Notes under the pieces: generated by a model | What the model saw: only the letters and a program-made list of their open reading frames with translations | Told to the model about the DNA's origin: nothing | The model's database searches: none | Shown: positions 20,613-32,500 of the stretch, piece after piece | Layout: each line of letters opens with the position of its first letter | How positions within the stretch are numbered: position 1 is the first letter of the stretch | Made by a program: the position numbers and the translations under genes | From: Sorghum bicolor | Taxonomy: Eukaryota; Streptophyta; Magnoliopsida; Poales; Poaceae | Reading direction: 5' to 3' | Length of the DNA stretch: 64,000 bases | Assembly (NCBI RefSeq): GCF_000003195.3 | Contig: NC_012877.2 | Span: 30,335,007-30,399,006 of the forward strand

Positions 20613-23600
20613 ATAGAACCATTAAATTATTTAGTGAATGCTACGTTTGCCGCTGCTCTGTCAAGTTCTCACTATCCGGGAGAGACGGCGACTCGAATCG
20701 ATTCCTATCCAGCTGGAGGGGTATTCCTAGCACTCACCCAAGCATCTCCTGCCGGAGAGCCAACGGGTCACCTTTGGTACGACTCAGGAATCGCGGCTCC
20801 GATCAGCGCCGCACTCCCAGGGCTACCACTCTGCCAGGGAGGTCAGGAATTTTAACTCACCTGCCTTTGGGCTTACGCCAATGGTCCCCCGCACACCGCA
20901 CTTCCTCCGGTAGTGCGCACTTTATACTTGCCGGTCTTCCGGCCTGAGTCATACTACTCGGCTTCGCGGTCGGAACGAGTTATCCGGCCAACTAAGTGTT
21001 AGGCATGCGTTCAACATGACAAGAGGACGTACAACGATCGGTCCTTAATCGACACAGATGGGGATAGATCCACACCCAAGACCTCCATGTCTTGTTGCTT
21101 CACTATCATCATCCCGCCCGGTCTCCTTTCATATTATTATCACATGGTTCTTTTCCACGATAGCAAATATAGCCACCCGTGATCTGGAATCCACCTATAT
21201 CCTGTAGGTGACAGGAAATCACCTGGCTTCTACCGAGCTAAGCATGGCTAAGCATAGACGTAATCCTGACTAATTAGGATTCAGGTTATATATATACTGG
21301 ACAAGGAAGGGTGTATATATGCAGCAAGGGTTTCATCCAACTCCTATACTTAATGCAACAATACACATATAACATATATATACTCATTCACTTTAAAAAA
21401 AGTAGGAGGCTTATAATGCTCCGGGGCTTGCCTGGAATGTGACAACGAGTCAGATTAGTTAGCTTGCTCCGTCTTGACGGCATCCAAGTTCACAACACTT
21501 GTGTAGTCCTCCCATCATCCCGATAGGTCCACCGTCATTGCCCTTCACGTGGTTCATCTAGCGTACCTAAATGACATGCAAGATGCAAGTGCATGAACAC
21601 ATGTTTCATAGGACCACATAACACTAATTAACACCACCAAGACATGAGTCACTTAAAACCACACACAATGTAAGTTAATCAAGCATTCATGCATTTTTAG
21701 CAATTCTGGACATACATGCAACAGTTGAGTAAATAAATCATAACCAGAGTTCTACAGACCCAAAATCCATGCAACAAGACATTATGGAAAGCTTATAAAA
21801 TTATATACAATTCATATTTAATCATCTTAGCATGATTAGAAAGTTACCTAAGTCAAACATACATATTTACAGAATCTGGTCCAGGAATTCCAGAGAACAA
21901 GCATTTTGACAGATAAACTTTATACCCTTATAACTCACAAACCATTTATCCAAATGATATGAAACTCTAACACAAGCAAGATGAAAGAGTTATCTACAAC
22001 TTTGGTATAGACAAGTTTCACAGCAAACATAATTTATACTATGGAATTAATTGCACAATCAGGACTGCGCATGTTGCCCCAAACAGTAGGGTACAATTAT
22101 AGGCAGGAAAACTGATAGGAACTTCAAACAAGCATAACTGGAGTTGTAGCCCTCCAACAAACATGATTTTTAACTTCACAGAAAGCTTATAAAGTTACCT
22201 ACAACTTTCTTATTCTCATATAAAGATGATTTCATAGTTAACAAGATCAATTAACCCCATGAAGACATCTCTGTTCAAAGCATAGACAGGACATACCATG
22301 CCACATTAAACAGATATAACATCATTTTCACATGTCCACAAATTATGATTATGGACTCTCTAGAAATCTTACTAAATAGTGAACAACTTTGTTATAAACA
22401 TCAAGAGCACATTCTATCACTAAAAATATCACACATAGCAATATACCAAGCAAACAACTATAAAAGCAATCTATCATTTTTAGGACAGCCCACAACAGCT
22501 TCTTGTTTAAATCATAACTGGAGTTACATAACTCCAAAAGACATGCAAGAAGACATTCTGGAAAGCTTAAGAAATTATCTACATTTGATATTTAGACATC
22601 AAAGCATGATTCTCAACTTAAGCTGGTCGAAATATTAGGATTACTGAATCAGGTCCTAACAGGACAGAGAGCAACCATTTCTGAAATTCAACTTTGAACA
22701 GACATAACTCACAAACCACAAGGCCAAATACTACCAAATGTTAACAGAAGCTAGACAAATGAATTATCTACAACTTTTCTATAAACAAGACTCCCAGAAA
22801 ACATCATTTACGTATTGTAATCCAAATAGTTCCAAAAACTGTTTAGAAACAACAATTGCAAGCAATTAATTATTAACTTATGTTTCAAACATGCATTTGA
22901 GCAAATCCATTGTTACTAACAGTTTGCACATATCTAAAGAACACTAGAAAACATAGTGGTCATTACCAAATAAATTTATTTAATGCATTTCTTAATTTAT
23001 TTGGATAATAAGGTGAATTAAAGAACATATAACAAAAGTGCTCAATAACTTCCACCAAAATTACAGTAGCTTCTAAACACTACCCATAGCCCACTGTATA
23101 AATTTCACTGCATTTGAATAAAGATATCAACATCTATGAAAAAGACAAATTGCTATTGCAATTAACCATGTGAGAACAAGATAAATCTAAAACTCACATT
23201 TTCTTCAAACACATGACCATAATATATATCAACATGATACAACAATATCACAGAATGGTAGTGGAACAACATTTTCTATTTTTACATTTTAATTTGTAAT
23301 TATAAACTATTTATCAAGCCCTAAGAAAGTTAAATTAATAACTCATTTATACTGCACTAAAAAATCCTAAAACTTTTACCAGACATCAATCATCACATGA
23401 ATACCAAGCCACAAAAGTTTCACTTCAATTGGAGCTCTACAGCAGCAGTTATACAAATAGACAAACTCAACTAGTATTAAAAACCTAGCTGCAAAAATCA
23501 TTTTCCACAGCTAAAACTTTAACCTAAAACATGGCATATTATAGATCAACTGCAAAGAGAATTTCATAAGGATTCCAAAAAGTCTACATTTGCTAATTTA

Positions 23601-23689
23601 CGATTTTTCTATGATTTTATATTGATTTTCAAAGTTCCAGTATTTCTCCAAAACAAATAGGTCCTCGAAGCACTATTCATCTGAGTCAT

Positions 23690-24370
23690 GAGTTCTGCAG
23701 AATACCGCCTGGATTTTGTCAAATTTCCCCCGTGGTCCTTGGTCGCGATGAAAGGAGAGGACCTCGCCGGAGCTCCCTGTTCCGGCCGGCTGAGGCCTCG
23801 TCGGCGGCGATGGAGGGGTGGGGAAGCACCAGGAGGTCACCGCACACCCGCTGGTCGCCTTGTATGGCCGGGAGAGGGCCCGTGGCGGCTTGGCCACGTG
23901 CACACGTCGGCGACGGCGCCGGTGGCCGGTGATCGGCTGCTCCGGCGGTCTTCCACCTCGGCCGAGGGGCGCTGGTTGTAGAGGAGGAAGAGGCGGAGGC
24001 GGTGGTGATGCTGGCTGAGCGTGGGAGCGCTTGGATGAGAAGGAACAGCGGCGGCCATGGAGCTCCAGGAGCTCAGCCATGGCCATGGCCGACATGCTCC
24101 CGTCCCTGCGGTGGAGAGCGAAGGAAGGGGCGAGGAAGTGGATGGGGATGTCCGCCAGCGACCCAGCAGTCCAAATCACGACGAGGAGACGGCAGGGGCG
24201 CGTGGCATGGAGGTGGTACGTGCTGCCCTTGCATGACGACCACGTCGGCATTCTGTCGAATACGTGGCGCGCGCCGGGGTACACAGAGTGGGACGCGAAT
24301 TTGGACCCTTTCTTGGCCGAATTTGGACATGGGCCGAAAACGAAGTTTGCCAAGCTCGGCCTGCTCTCCA
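23690..24370 (-). other. GC-rich island with long minus-strand ORF in the LARD-B LTR
   Basis: Sharp rise in GC within AT-rich LTR. A minus-strand frame of 232 codons (24371 to 23673) crosses it, proline- and arginine-rich with no recognised domain. The other LTR has a matching island with a 265-codon frame after a 38-bp deletion. LARD-C has a related GC-rich block (51246-51900). It could be a promoter/leader region or a captured gene piece. I do not call it a gene. Confidence 0.45.
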
Positions 24371-25464
24371 ACTTTGATTAAGAGTGCAAAGCCATTAGAG
24401 TTATAGATTAGTAGATAATTTGATGCCAACCTTTGAGTGTCAATGAATTGATAGTGATTAGCAAAACTCGAAATTGATGACCAAAACAAAATCAAACTGG
24501 TGTCATCTTTTGGCATGTTCTAGCCCACAATATGTACTCCAACTTTTATTTTGGTACCCAAGCAAGTTGTTCATAAGAATTAGGAGAACGCGGGATGCCA
24601 ACATGACGAACTGAAATTCCAGACTTAGAAATCCGAAATGCTGGAATTTACAGCAGATTCGATCTTGTGACTATTATTTGACAGGCTTAGACGATGATTC
24701 GGACTTGGGCACTTTTACAAAGTTTGTAGAATACAAACTATACTACAACTTTTATTAAAGGACCTTATTCTGTTTCTGCCTGGTTAGTAAGATACAAGGC
24801 TCCCAACTAGGGTACCCGAACCTGAGCACCTTGAGGACTTAGCCAAATTTTCTGAGATCCAAAACAACACTGCATTGAATCTTGTGAGCTTAATTTCACT
24901 AGGATAGGTACCAAACTGGCTCTTGACCTTTAAATAAAGTTTGTTCTACAGAAGCAAAACTACAACTTTTATTTAAGGTCCGACCTCATAACTGGTACGG
25001 AAGTCAAACTTTCACTTTGGTCAAAGTATCAACTTGATAAAGCTCAAACTAGGATTTTAGAGCAAATAAAGCATTTTCTTGGCACAAGCTCAACATGAAC
25101 CCTTCATGACTTTTGTTGTAGAGTTCATCTAGAGTCATTTGGTCAAGATTGCAAGGTTAGGTTAGTAACCTAAGGTTCCGTTCACTTGATAAGGTCATTC
25201 CAACAAGCATGTAACTTATCCTTTCATTTGACCTTTTGAATCCAAACTTCATAAAACTTTTTGAGTGATCAACCTAGGTAGAGATGGAGATGATACACAT
25301 GAAAGAAGCACCATCAGCACCCACAAGCTTTATTATACAGGATCATCAAGCATTCAATTGTCGCCACATCAAAGTATGTTTCATACTGTCATATATGGAC
25401 AAATGATGCTTATGCTCATGAAATGTAAGTGCCAAAACGCAAGACAAACACCTGGGGTGTTACA

Positions 25465-25500
25465 GCCCTCCCCCCTTAAAAAGAATCTCGTCCCGAGATT
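25465..25500 (-). other. LARD-B polypurine tract and pol-end relic
   Basis: Plus strand 'gccctccccccttaaaaag' is on the minus strand a purine tract (AAGGGGGGAGGGC) directly before the LTR start TGTAACACC. It is preceded by sequence resembling the last codons of chromovirus pol ('ctcgggacgagattc'). Confidence 0.75.
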
Positions 25501-28500
25501 CGGTGCGAAAGACTTTCAAGGGAAGAGAAAAATGTCATGCATTTCCGAACCTCAACGATAGCATTTGAACATCAGAGAAGCTAAGTTGGACCAAAAGTTT
25601 TCTGATACTTACTTTTCATAGTAAACTTTGGTCTGAAGATAAAGCATTGTTACTTTGGGAGGAATTCAAGAAAGCACTGTCCTGTGCACTTTGTGCTCAA
25701 AGTATGAAGGGTGGTTCAGAGCATAAGGAGCTACCTATATCATCAATATCTTTAGTGAAACTAATACAAACCATAAGAACCTTGCACCAAGTCACAAGCT
25801 TCTAATGGTTTCTCATTATATTGGTTCCAGGCTCATTCACAACATTTGAAAAGTAGTCTTCTACCAAAATGGTTGGAGTACAACTTTCCAAGCATGCAGT
25901 TCTCTTTCTCTGATGACAAAATTGTACTTACCAACCTGGTTGAGGGAACGATGAATGTGATAGCTGACTTTGTGGGTTCAACACATTCCATGATCATTTA
26001 CTTCAAGGGGATCCTCGTATGCAAACAACAAAAGTTATTTGGGTGGAATCAGGTGCAACTTCTTAGGTAACACATAGAAGGTATCCAAGACATGTAGGAA
26101 TTGGATAACCACTACTGAAGAAGGATGATTGTGTGACCCAGAGGTCTCCAACAGTTGCAAGTATTCAACCAATTACCATTCAATTCTGCATGAAGCTTGA
26201 TAAAATTCAGATCCATGCGTCTTCTCACCTCTGACCAAAATTTAGCTCAAACAAGCAAGATTTGCATAAGCAGAACATGTACATACTAAACTTGTTTGGT
26301 GCTGCAATGGCAGTGTTCTGGACTGACAAGACATCTCTCAACTCCATGTTTAATTCACTTTCTCATAAAACATATCCCTTGTGGCTATCACTCCATCATT
26401 ACTTTCCTTAAGATTAGCCTTGCTACTAGCAACCAATCAATTGCCTCTCAGCCCAATATTTTCCAAAGCTTCACTCTTAACCACAACAATTACGGCTGAT
26501 GCTCAACAATTGGTAACCTCCAAAGCTAGGAGATAAGGATTCATGCCTCTTGGTTGACTTTAGCTGTCACCATGATGCACATAAAGATAAAGACTTAGGA
26601 AAACTTGGTCATAAGCACAATGGTGATGATCGATGCTTGTTTAACAGATAACTTGTCCAACATTAAGTGTTGGGTGTCCTTTTGGTTCGATGAGGATGAC
26701 TCATGGTGTTCACTTAATGCTCATCGTCATTGTAGGGATAGTGAAATACTGCCACTTGTCTACCATCTCTTACAGTCAGTTAGTTTTTATGTCAGTGACT
26801 TGTTCTTCAAAGGTTAACCTCTAGTTGACTTCAGAAAAATGGCCTATGAGGTCTGGTTGGATATAGGGAAATTTCGATATGATATGGTGAGATTTTCAAG
26901 GGAAAAGTCACAAGAAGACATTTCATTGGTATAGTTCCATAATGGATCACGACTAGAAACCTCGATACCAGCGCGTGCCGAGCAGCACATCCTTGTGTCG
27001 GCCGCCCACAAGAGGCTCTCGGTTTCGTCGCGGCACCGTTAGCTACTGCTCATGACACCGTTATTGATCATATACTCAATGAAAATTTTCATGTGGCACA
27101 AAAGTTGGTTTTATGAACAAGCATTGTGCTTAGGAGGGATAGCAAAGCAAAGGTAGTCACAAGGTTGGGAGTCAACATGGAAGTGACCTGAAGATCCAAA
27201 ACACAACACAGGAGAACATATCTTACTTGTCGAAGACAACTGATCATGGATCTTGCTTTAATTTCCACAAAATCATTGTGTTAACCAAGATAGTTACTAG
27301 ATAAATGATTTAACATGAGATCATGATTGATAATATTTAAGATTAGGGAGAATTGGAGGTTCAATAAACGAGATTCAAGAGACCAAGCTGATACTTAGAT
27401 TAGGGCTTCATCAACACAGCAGCAACATGATCTGTCATGAAAAGATTATGAGGCCCATGCAACAACAGATAAGCATTGCACTAGATCCACTATAGGACAG
27501 GGAACCAAGTGGTCTGAGAGGATTCTTGGGGTAAGGTTTTCGCACATAGAAGGAAGACACCCAAGACATAAGCAAGCATGTGAGAACATAGATGAAATTA
27601 TCTCCAGCAACCATTACTAAAAGCAAAGGTTGTAGATAGTAAACAGAACATGATGGGAATGTGTTGTTATCCTTTATTGAGTAGGTGCATAATCTTCTTA
27701 AGTCGAGAAGATAAATCTCACTTATGTCCAAAAAGGCCAGCCATCTCAAACATATGCATCATGTTGACAGATGGCACAGATTGACCAAAACATAAGCAAG
27801 CCATTGAGATAGATAAAAGGGTAACCCAGTTAAATGGGTAGCAAGCACAAGAGCTGAAGAATGTTCTTTAGAAAGATACTCACTAAGATGATTGCAGTTA
27901 GGATACAACATGAATATGGTGTACCCCACTAACTGTGAGCATACCTCCTTCTACATGCACGTGTGCATGTGGTTCAAGGATTTAGGGAATTATGACATTG
28001 ATGCATAACCAATCCAGTAAGTTGCATGATTAAGAATGATTGGCATCATGATATGAGATTCATGATTTGACAGATAACCATTATGCAACCCAACATCTGG
28101 TTCTTAGGACAAGGATCATGATACGATATTGTACCACAAAGTAGGTAGACATGATCATGTCTTTGGGAACAGGATGGTTTTTTTTAGATAGGTATCAAGG
28201 GGTCCAAAAGAATTTGGGCAAAGCTCAACAAGGACATATCATGGGCAAAAGTTGATATTCAAGAGAACTCAATGAGGTTTGGTTAGGTACACACGCATAA
28301 GCTCATGTGTTCTAAGCAAGAAGGTGTTCTTGAGGCAACTTATGAGATAAGCACAATGATAAGGCTGGATGAAAACTCATGGACTCACTGAGGACAAGAG
28401 GTTAGACAACTTGTGCTGCAACCACACCTAGAAAGCAAGGCAACCACACATAAAAAGAACTACTGTGTAGGTAACTAGAAAGGAAGAACCTAACATCAAG

Positions 28501-29515
28501 CATAGCTACTCAAGCAACATAGAGCAAGGCATTTTATCTAACTTTACACAAGCAAAGTGACATCATATTAATTCACAAGTTACTTATTGTTAGAACAAGG
28601 GTGACAACAGCAAAGTTATGCATAGGGCAATCAATCATGATGATGCATGCTTCGTCCTATTCGTCCTCACAAAATTACCAGCCTAAGGTGGTAATCACGT
28701 TCAATATCGGTGGCATAATACGCACACTCTCGACATATAGCTAGTCGTTAGCTACAAACAATCTACGCATTCGTGGTTAGCGTACCTGCAGAAAATTTCA
28801 TTTCAGCCCAACCTAACAATGATATAAGTGCATGAAATGAAATACTAGACTATAGGTGGAAAGCTAGATGCTTCCATATATATATATATCCCAATATATA
28901 TATTTCAGCATCAAACTACCCGAAATGAGATACGCCTATACATACATAGCGACATGTATATATGGCCGTACCACTAACCCACAATTAAGTACCTTTATAT
29001 ATACATGCGTGTAACATGTAAATATTCCAGTAACCAAAGCTAGCTCTCCCCTAGACCGACGGTTGGACGATCATGCTCTCACAACTCACACTTACCTGAG
29101 CGTAGGTGCGATGTTGCAAAATTTGAATCTATCAACATATATGACTATTTCATATATGAGGGCTACCTCTACCATTTAACCACAGGGTAGCATAGTGCGG
29201 TCATCATACATACATACCTTGGCCTGGGCGTAGATGTAAATTGATCCATACATTACCACTCAAGTGAATGGCATCCATACAATAGCACGCCGTATGGACG
29301 ACGAAATAAAAATTGCAGTATGTAAATTCCCCCATAGTTAGTACTTAACTAAGCCACCTAAAGGTCCTTAGTTGGGCATAGAGGAATGACCACTGGCATA
29401 CTTAGATTAAAAGTTTAGATTTGAACACACCTATATATAGCTATATGTTGCCAAAACTGATTTTTTTATAAAGAAAAGTTTTGTTTCAAATACACATGTG
29501 ACATATTTACTGTTG

Positions 29516-29533
29516 AACCTTGCTCCAATGCCA
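29516..29533 (-). other. LARD-B primer-binding site
   Basis: On the minus strand TGGCATTGGAGCAAGG begins two bases after the LTR end (TGACA-GC). It is a diverged form of the initiator-Met tRNA type TGGTATCAGAGC found in Chromo-D. Confidence 0.7.
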
Positions 29534-29535
29534 GC

Positions 29536-32500
29536 TGTCACGGAACCGTCCAAATTATAAGAGCACAAGTACAAAAACAATCGCCGAAGTGATCAATTTA
29601 TCATACTTGAGCCCATATAATTCCGGTAGTCCATCAAAATCACGAGGGATTTCAAACCAACCAACATACAAGCCAAGATCGTAGTGATTCAACATAACAA
29701 GTCACACCTTACATGCATTTCACGAGTAGTTCAAGTATATCGGAGTTCGATAAGATTATTACAACTCAAGTTTACAAATAGCGGAAGCAAAGTAATTTGA
29801 AACCAATATCACTTTTATTTCAAATACATGCCAGTACCATGGTCCATTCCAACAAAAGCATCATAGATGAGGTAAGTAGGAAGGATCATGCCCAAGATCT
29901 TACTCCTTCCCTAAAGCAGGAGTCATCCAAATCTTGCAGTAGCTATGATACCTCACAACCTGCAACAAGTGGGAATAAACCCTGAGTACGAGAATGTACT
30001 CAGCTAGACTTACCCGTCATAAACCAGAAATAAATGACACCAAGGAGTATGCAAGGCTGATATATAAGTGGAGCTTGTTGGACAACATTTTGCATAAAAA
30101 GCTTAAGTATAAATAGATAAACCTTTCTTATTTAGCATCCATTTAATTCTCATTAACCTATTAACTAGATTAGCACATGTACTAAGCAATCACTTGATTA
30201 ATATCAATCAATAATAACCATATCAGATTTATCAAGGCCGTGATCATCATCATCATCATAGAACCATTAAATTATTTAGTGAATGCTACGTTTGCCGCTG
30301 CTCTGTCAAGTTCTCACTATCCGGGAGAGACGGCGATTCGAATCGATTCCTATCCAGCTGGAGGGGTATTCCTAGCACTCACCCAAGCATCTCCTGCCGG
30401 AGAGCCAACGGGTCACCTTTGGTACGACTCAGGAATCGCGGCTCCGATCAGCGCCGCACTCCCAGGGCTACCACTCTGCCAGGGAGGTCAGGAATTTTAA
30501 CTCACCTGCCTTTGGGCTTACGCCAATGGTCCCCCGCACACCGCACTTCCTCCGGTAGTGCGCACTTTATACTTGCCGGTCTTCCGGCCTGAGTCATACT
30601 ACTCGGCTTCGCGGTCGGAACGAGTTATCCGGCCAACTAAGTGTTAGGCATGCGTTCAACATGACAAGAGGACGTACAACGATCGGTCCTTAATCGACAC
30701 AGACGGGGATAGATCCACACCCAAGACCTCCATGTCTTGTTGCTTCACTATCATCATCCCGTCCGGTCTCCTTTCATATTATTAACACATGGTTCTTTTC
30801 CACGATAGCAAATATAGCCACCCGCGATCTGGAATCCACCTATATCCTGCAGGTGACAGGAAATCACCTGGCTTCTACCGAGCTAAGCATGGCTAAGCAT
30901 AGACGTAATCCTGACTAATTAGGATTCAGGTTATATATATACTGGACAAGGAAGGGTGTATATATGCAGCAAGGGTTTCATCCCACTCCTATACTTAATG
31001 CAACAATACACATATAACATATATATACTCATTCACTTTAAAAAAAGTAGGAGGCTTATAATGCTCCGGGGCTTGCCTGGAATGTGACAACGAGTCAGAT
31101 TAGTTAGCTTGCTCCGTCTTGACGGCATCCAAGTTCACAACACTTGTGTAGTCCTCCCATCATCCCGATAGGTCCACCGTCATGCCCTTCACGTGGTTCA
31201 TCTAGCGTACCTAAATGACATGCAAGATGCAAGTGCATGAACACATGTTTCATAGGACCACATAACACTAATTAACACCACCAAGACATGAGTCACTTAA
31301 AACCACACACAATGTAAGTTAATCAAGCATTCATGCATTTTTAGCAATTCTGGACATACATGCAACAGTTGAGTAAATAAATCATAACCAGAGTTCTACA
31401 GACCCAAAATCCATGCAACAAGACATTATGGAAAGCTTATAAAATTATATACAATTCATATTTAATCATCTTAGCATGACTAGAAAGTTACCTAAGTCAA
31501 ACATACATATTTACAGAATCTGGTCCGGGAATTCCAGAGAACAAGCATTTTGACAGATAAACTTTATACCCTTATAACTCACAAACCATTTATCCAAATG
31601 ATATGAAACTCTAACACAAGCAAGATGAAAGAGTTATCTACAACTTTTGTATAGACAAGTTTCACAGCAAACATAATTTATACTATGGAATTAATTGCAC
31701 AATCAGGACTGCGCATGTTGCCTCAAACAGTAGGGTACAATTATAGGCAGGAAAACTGATAGGAACTTCAAACAAGCATAACTGGTGTTGTAGCCCTCCA
31801 ACAAACATGATTTTTAACTTCACAGAAAGCTTATAAAGTTACCTACAACTTTCTTATTCTCATATAAAGATGATTTCATAGTTAACAAGATCAATTAACC
31901 CCATGAAGACATCTCTGTTCAAAGCATAGACAGGACATACCATGCCACATTAACAGATATAACATCATTTTCACATGTCCACAAATTATGATTATGGACT
32001 CTCTAGAAATCTTACTAAATAGTGAACAACTTTGTTATAAACATCAAGAGCACATTCTATCACTAAAAATATCACACATAGCAATATACCAAGCAAACAA
32101 CTATAAAAGCAATCTATCATTTTTAGGACAGCCCACAACAGCTTCTTGTTTAAATCATAACTGGAGTTACATAACTCCAAAAGACATGCAAGAAGACATT
32201 CTGGAAAGCTTAAGACATTATCTAAATTTGATATTTAGACATCAAAGCATGATTCTCAACTTAATCTGGTCGAAATATTAGGATTACTGAATCAGGTCCT
32301 AACAGGACAGAGAGCAACCATTTCTGAAATTCAACTTTGAACAGACATAACTCACAAACCACAAGGCCAAATACTACCAAATTTTAACAGAAGCTAGATA
32401 AATGAATTATCTACAACTTTTCTATAAACAAGACTCCCAGAAAACATCATTTACGTATTGTAATCCAAATAGTTCCAAAAACTGTTTAGAAACAACAATT

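Larger units (their letters stand above)
19886..25464 (-). repeat. LARD-B LTR (3' LTR in element orientation)
   Basis: 5579 bp, mostly AT-rich. It includes a conserved GC-rich block at about 20640-21130, an (ATC)7 microsatellite at 20592-20612 and a GC-rich island at about 23690-24370. In the first 1.65 kb I counted about 19 substitutions against the other LTR (about 1.2%). Confidence 0.92.
25465..29535 (-). other. LARD-B non-coding interior
   Basis: 4071 bp, AT-rich, longest frame about 104 codons and without protein character. Contains a block at about 26935-27070 ('ataatggatcacgac' ... 'gcggcaccgt') that also occurs, in several degenerate copies, in the LARD-C interior. A TA-rich run lies at about 28877-28905. 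No gag, PR, RT, RNase H or INT motif is seen on either strand. Confidence 0.8.

Noticed and set aside
20589..20855. 88-codon ORF starting with repeated isoleucines
   Set aside because: Translation of the (ATC)n microsatellite and adjoining LTR sequence.
24002..24406. Plus-strand ORFs in the LARD-B GC island as host gene exons
   Set aside because: Frames in several directions are open because of GC richness; no domain or splice structure that I can support.
28860..29100. TA-rich tract in the LARD-B interior as an origin or TA-transposon target
   Set aside because: Only simple TA-rich sequence; no inverted repeats or duplications flanking it.
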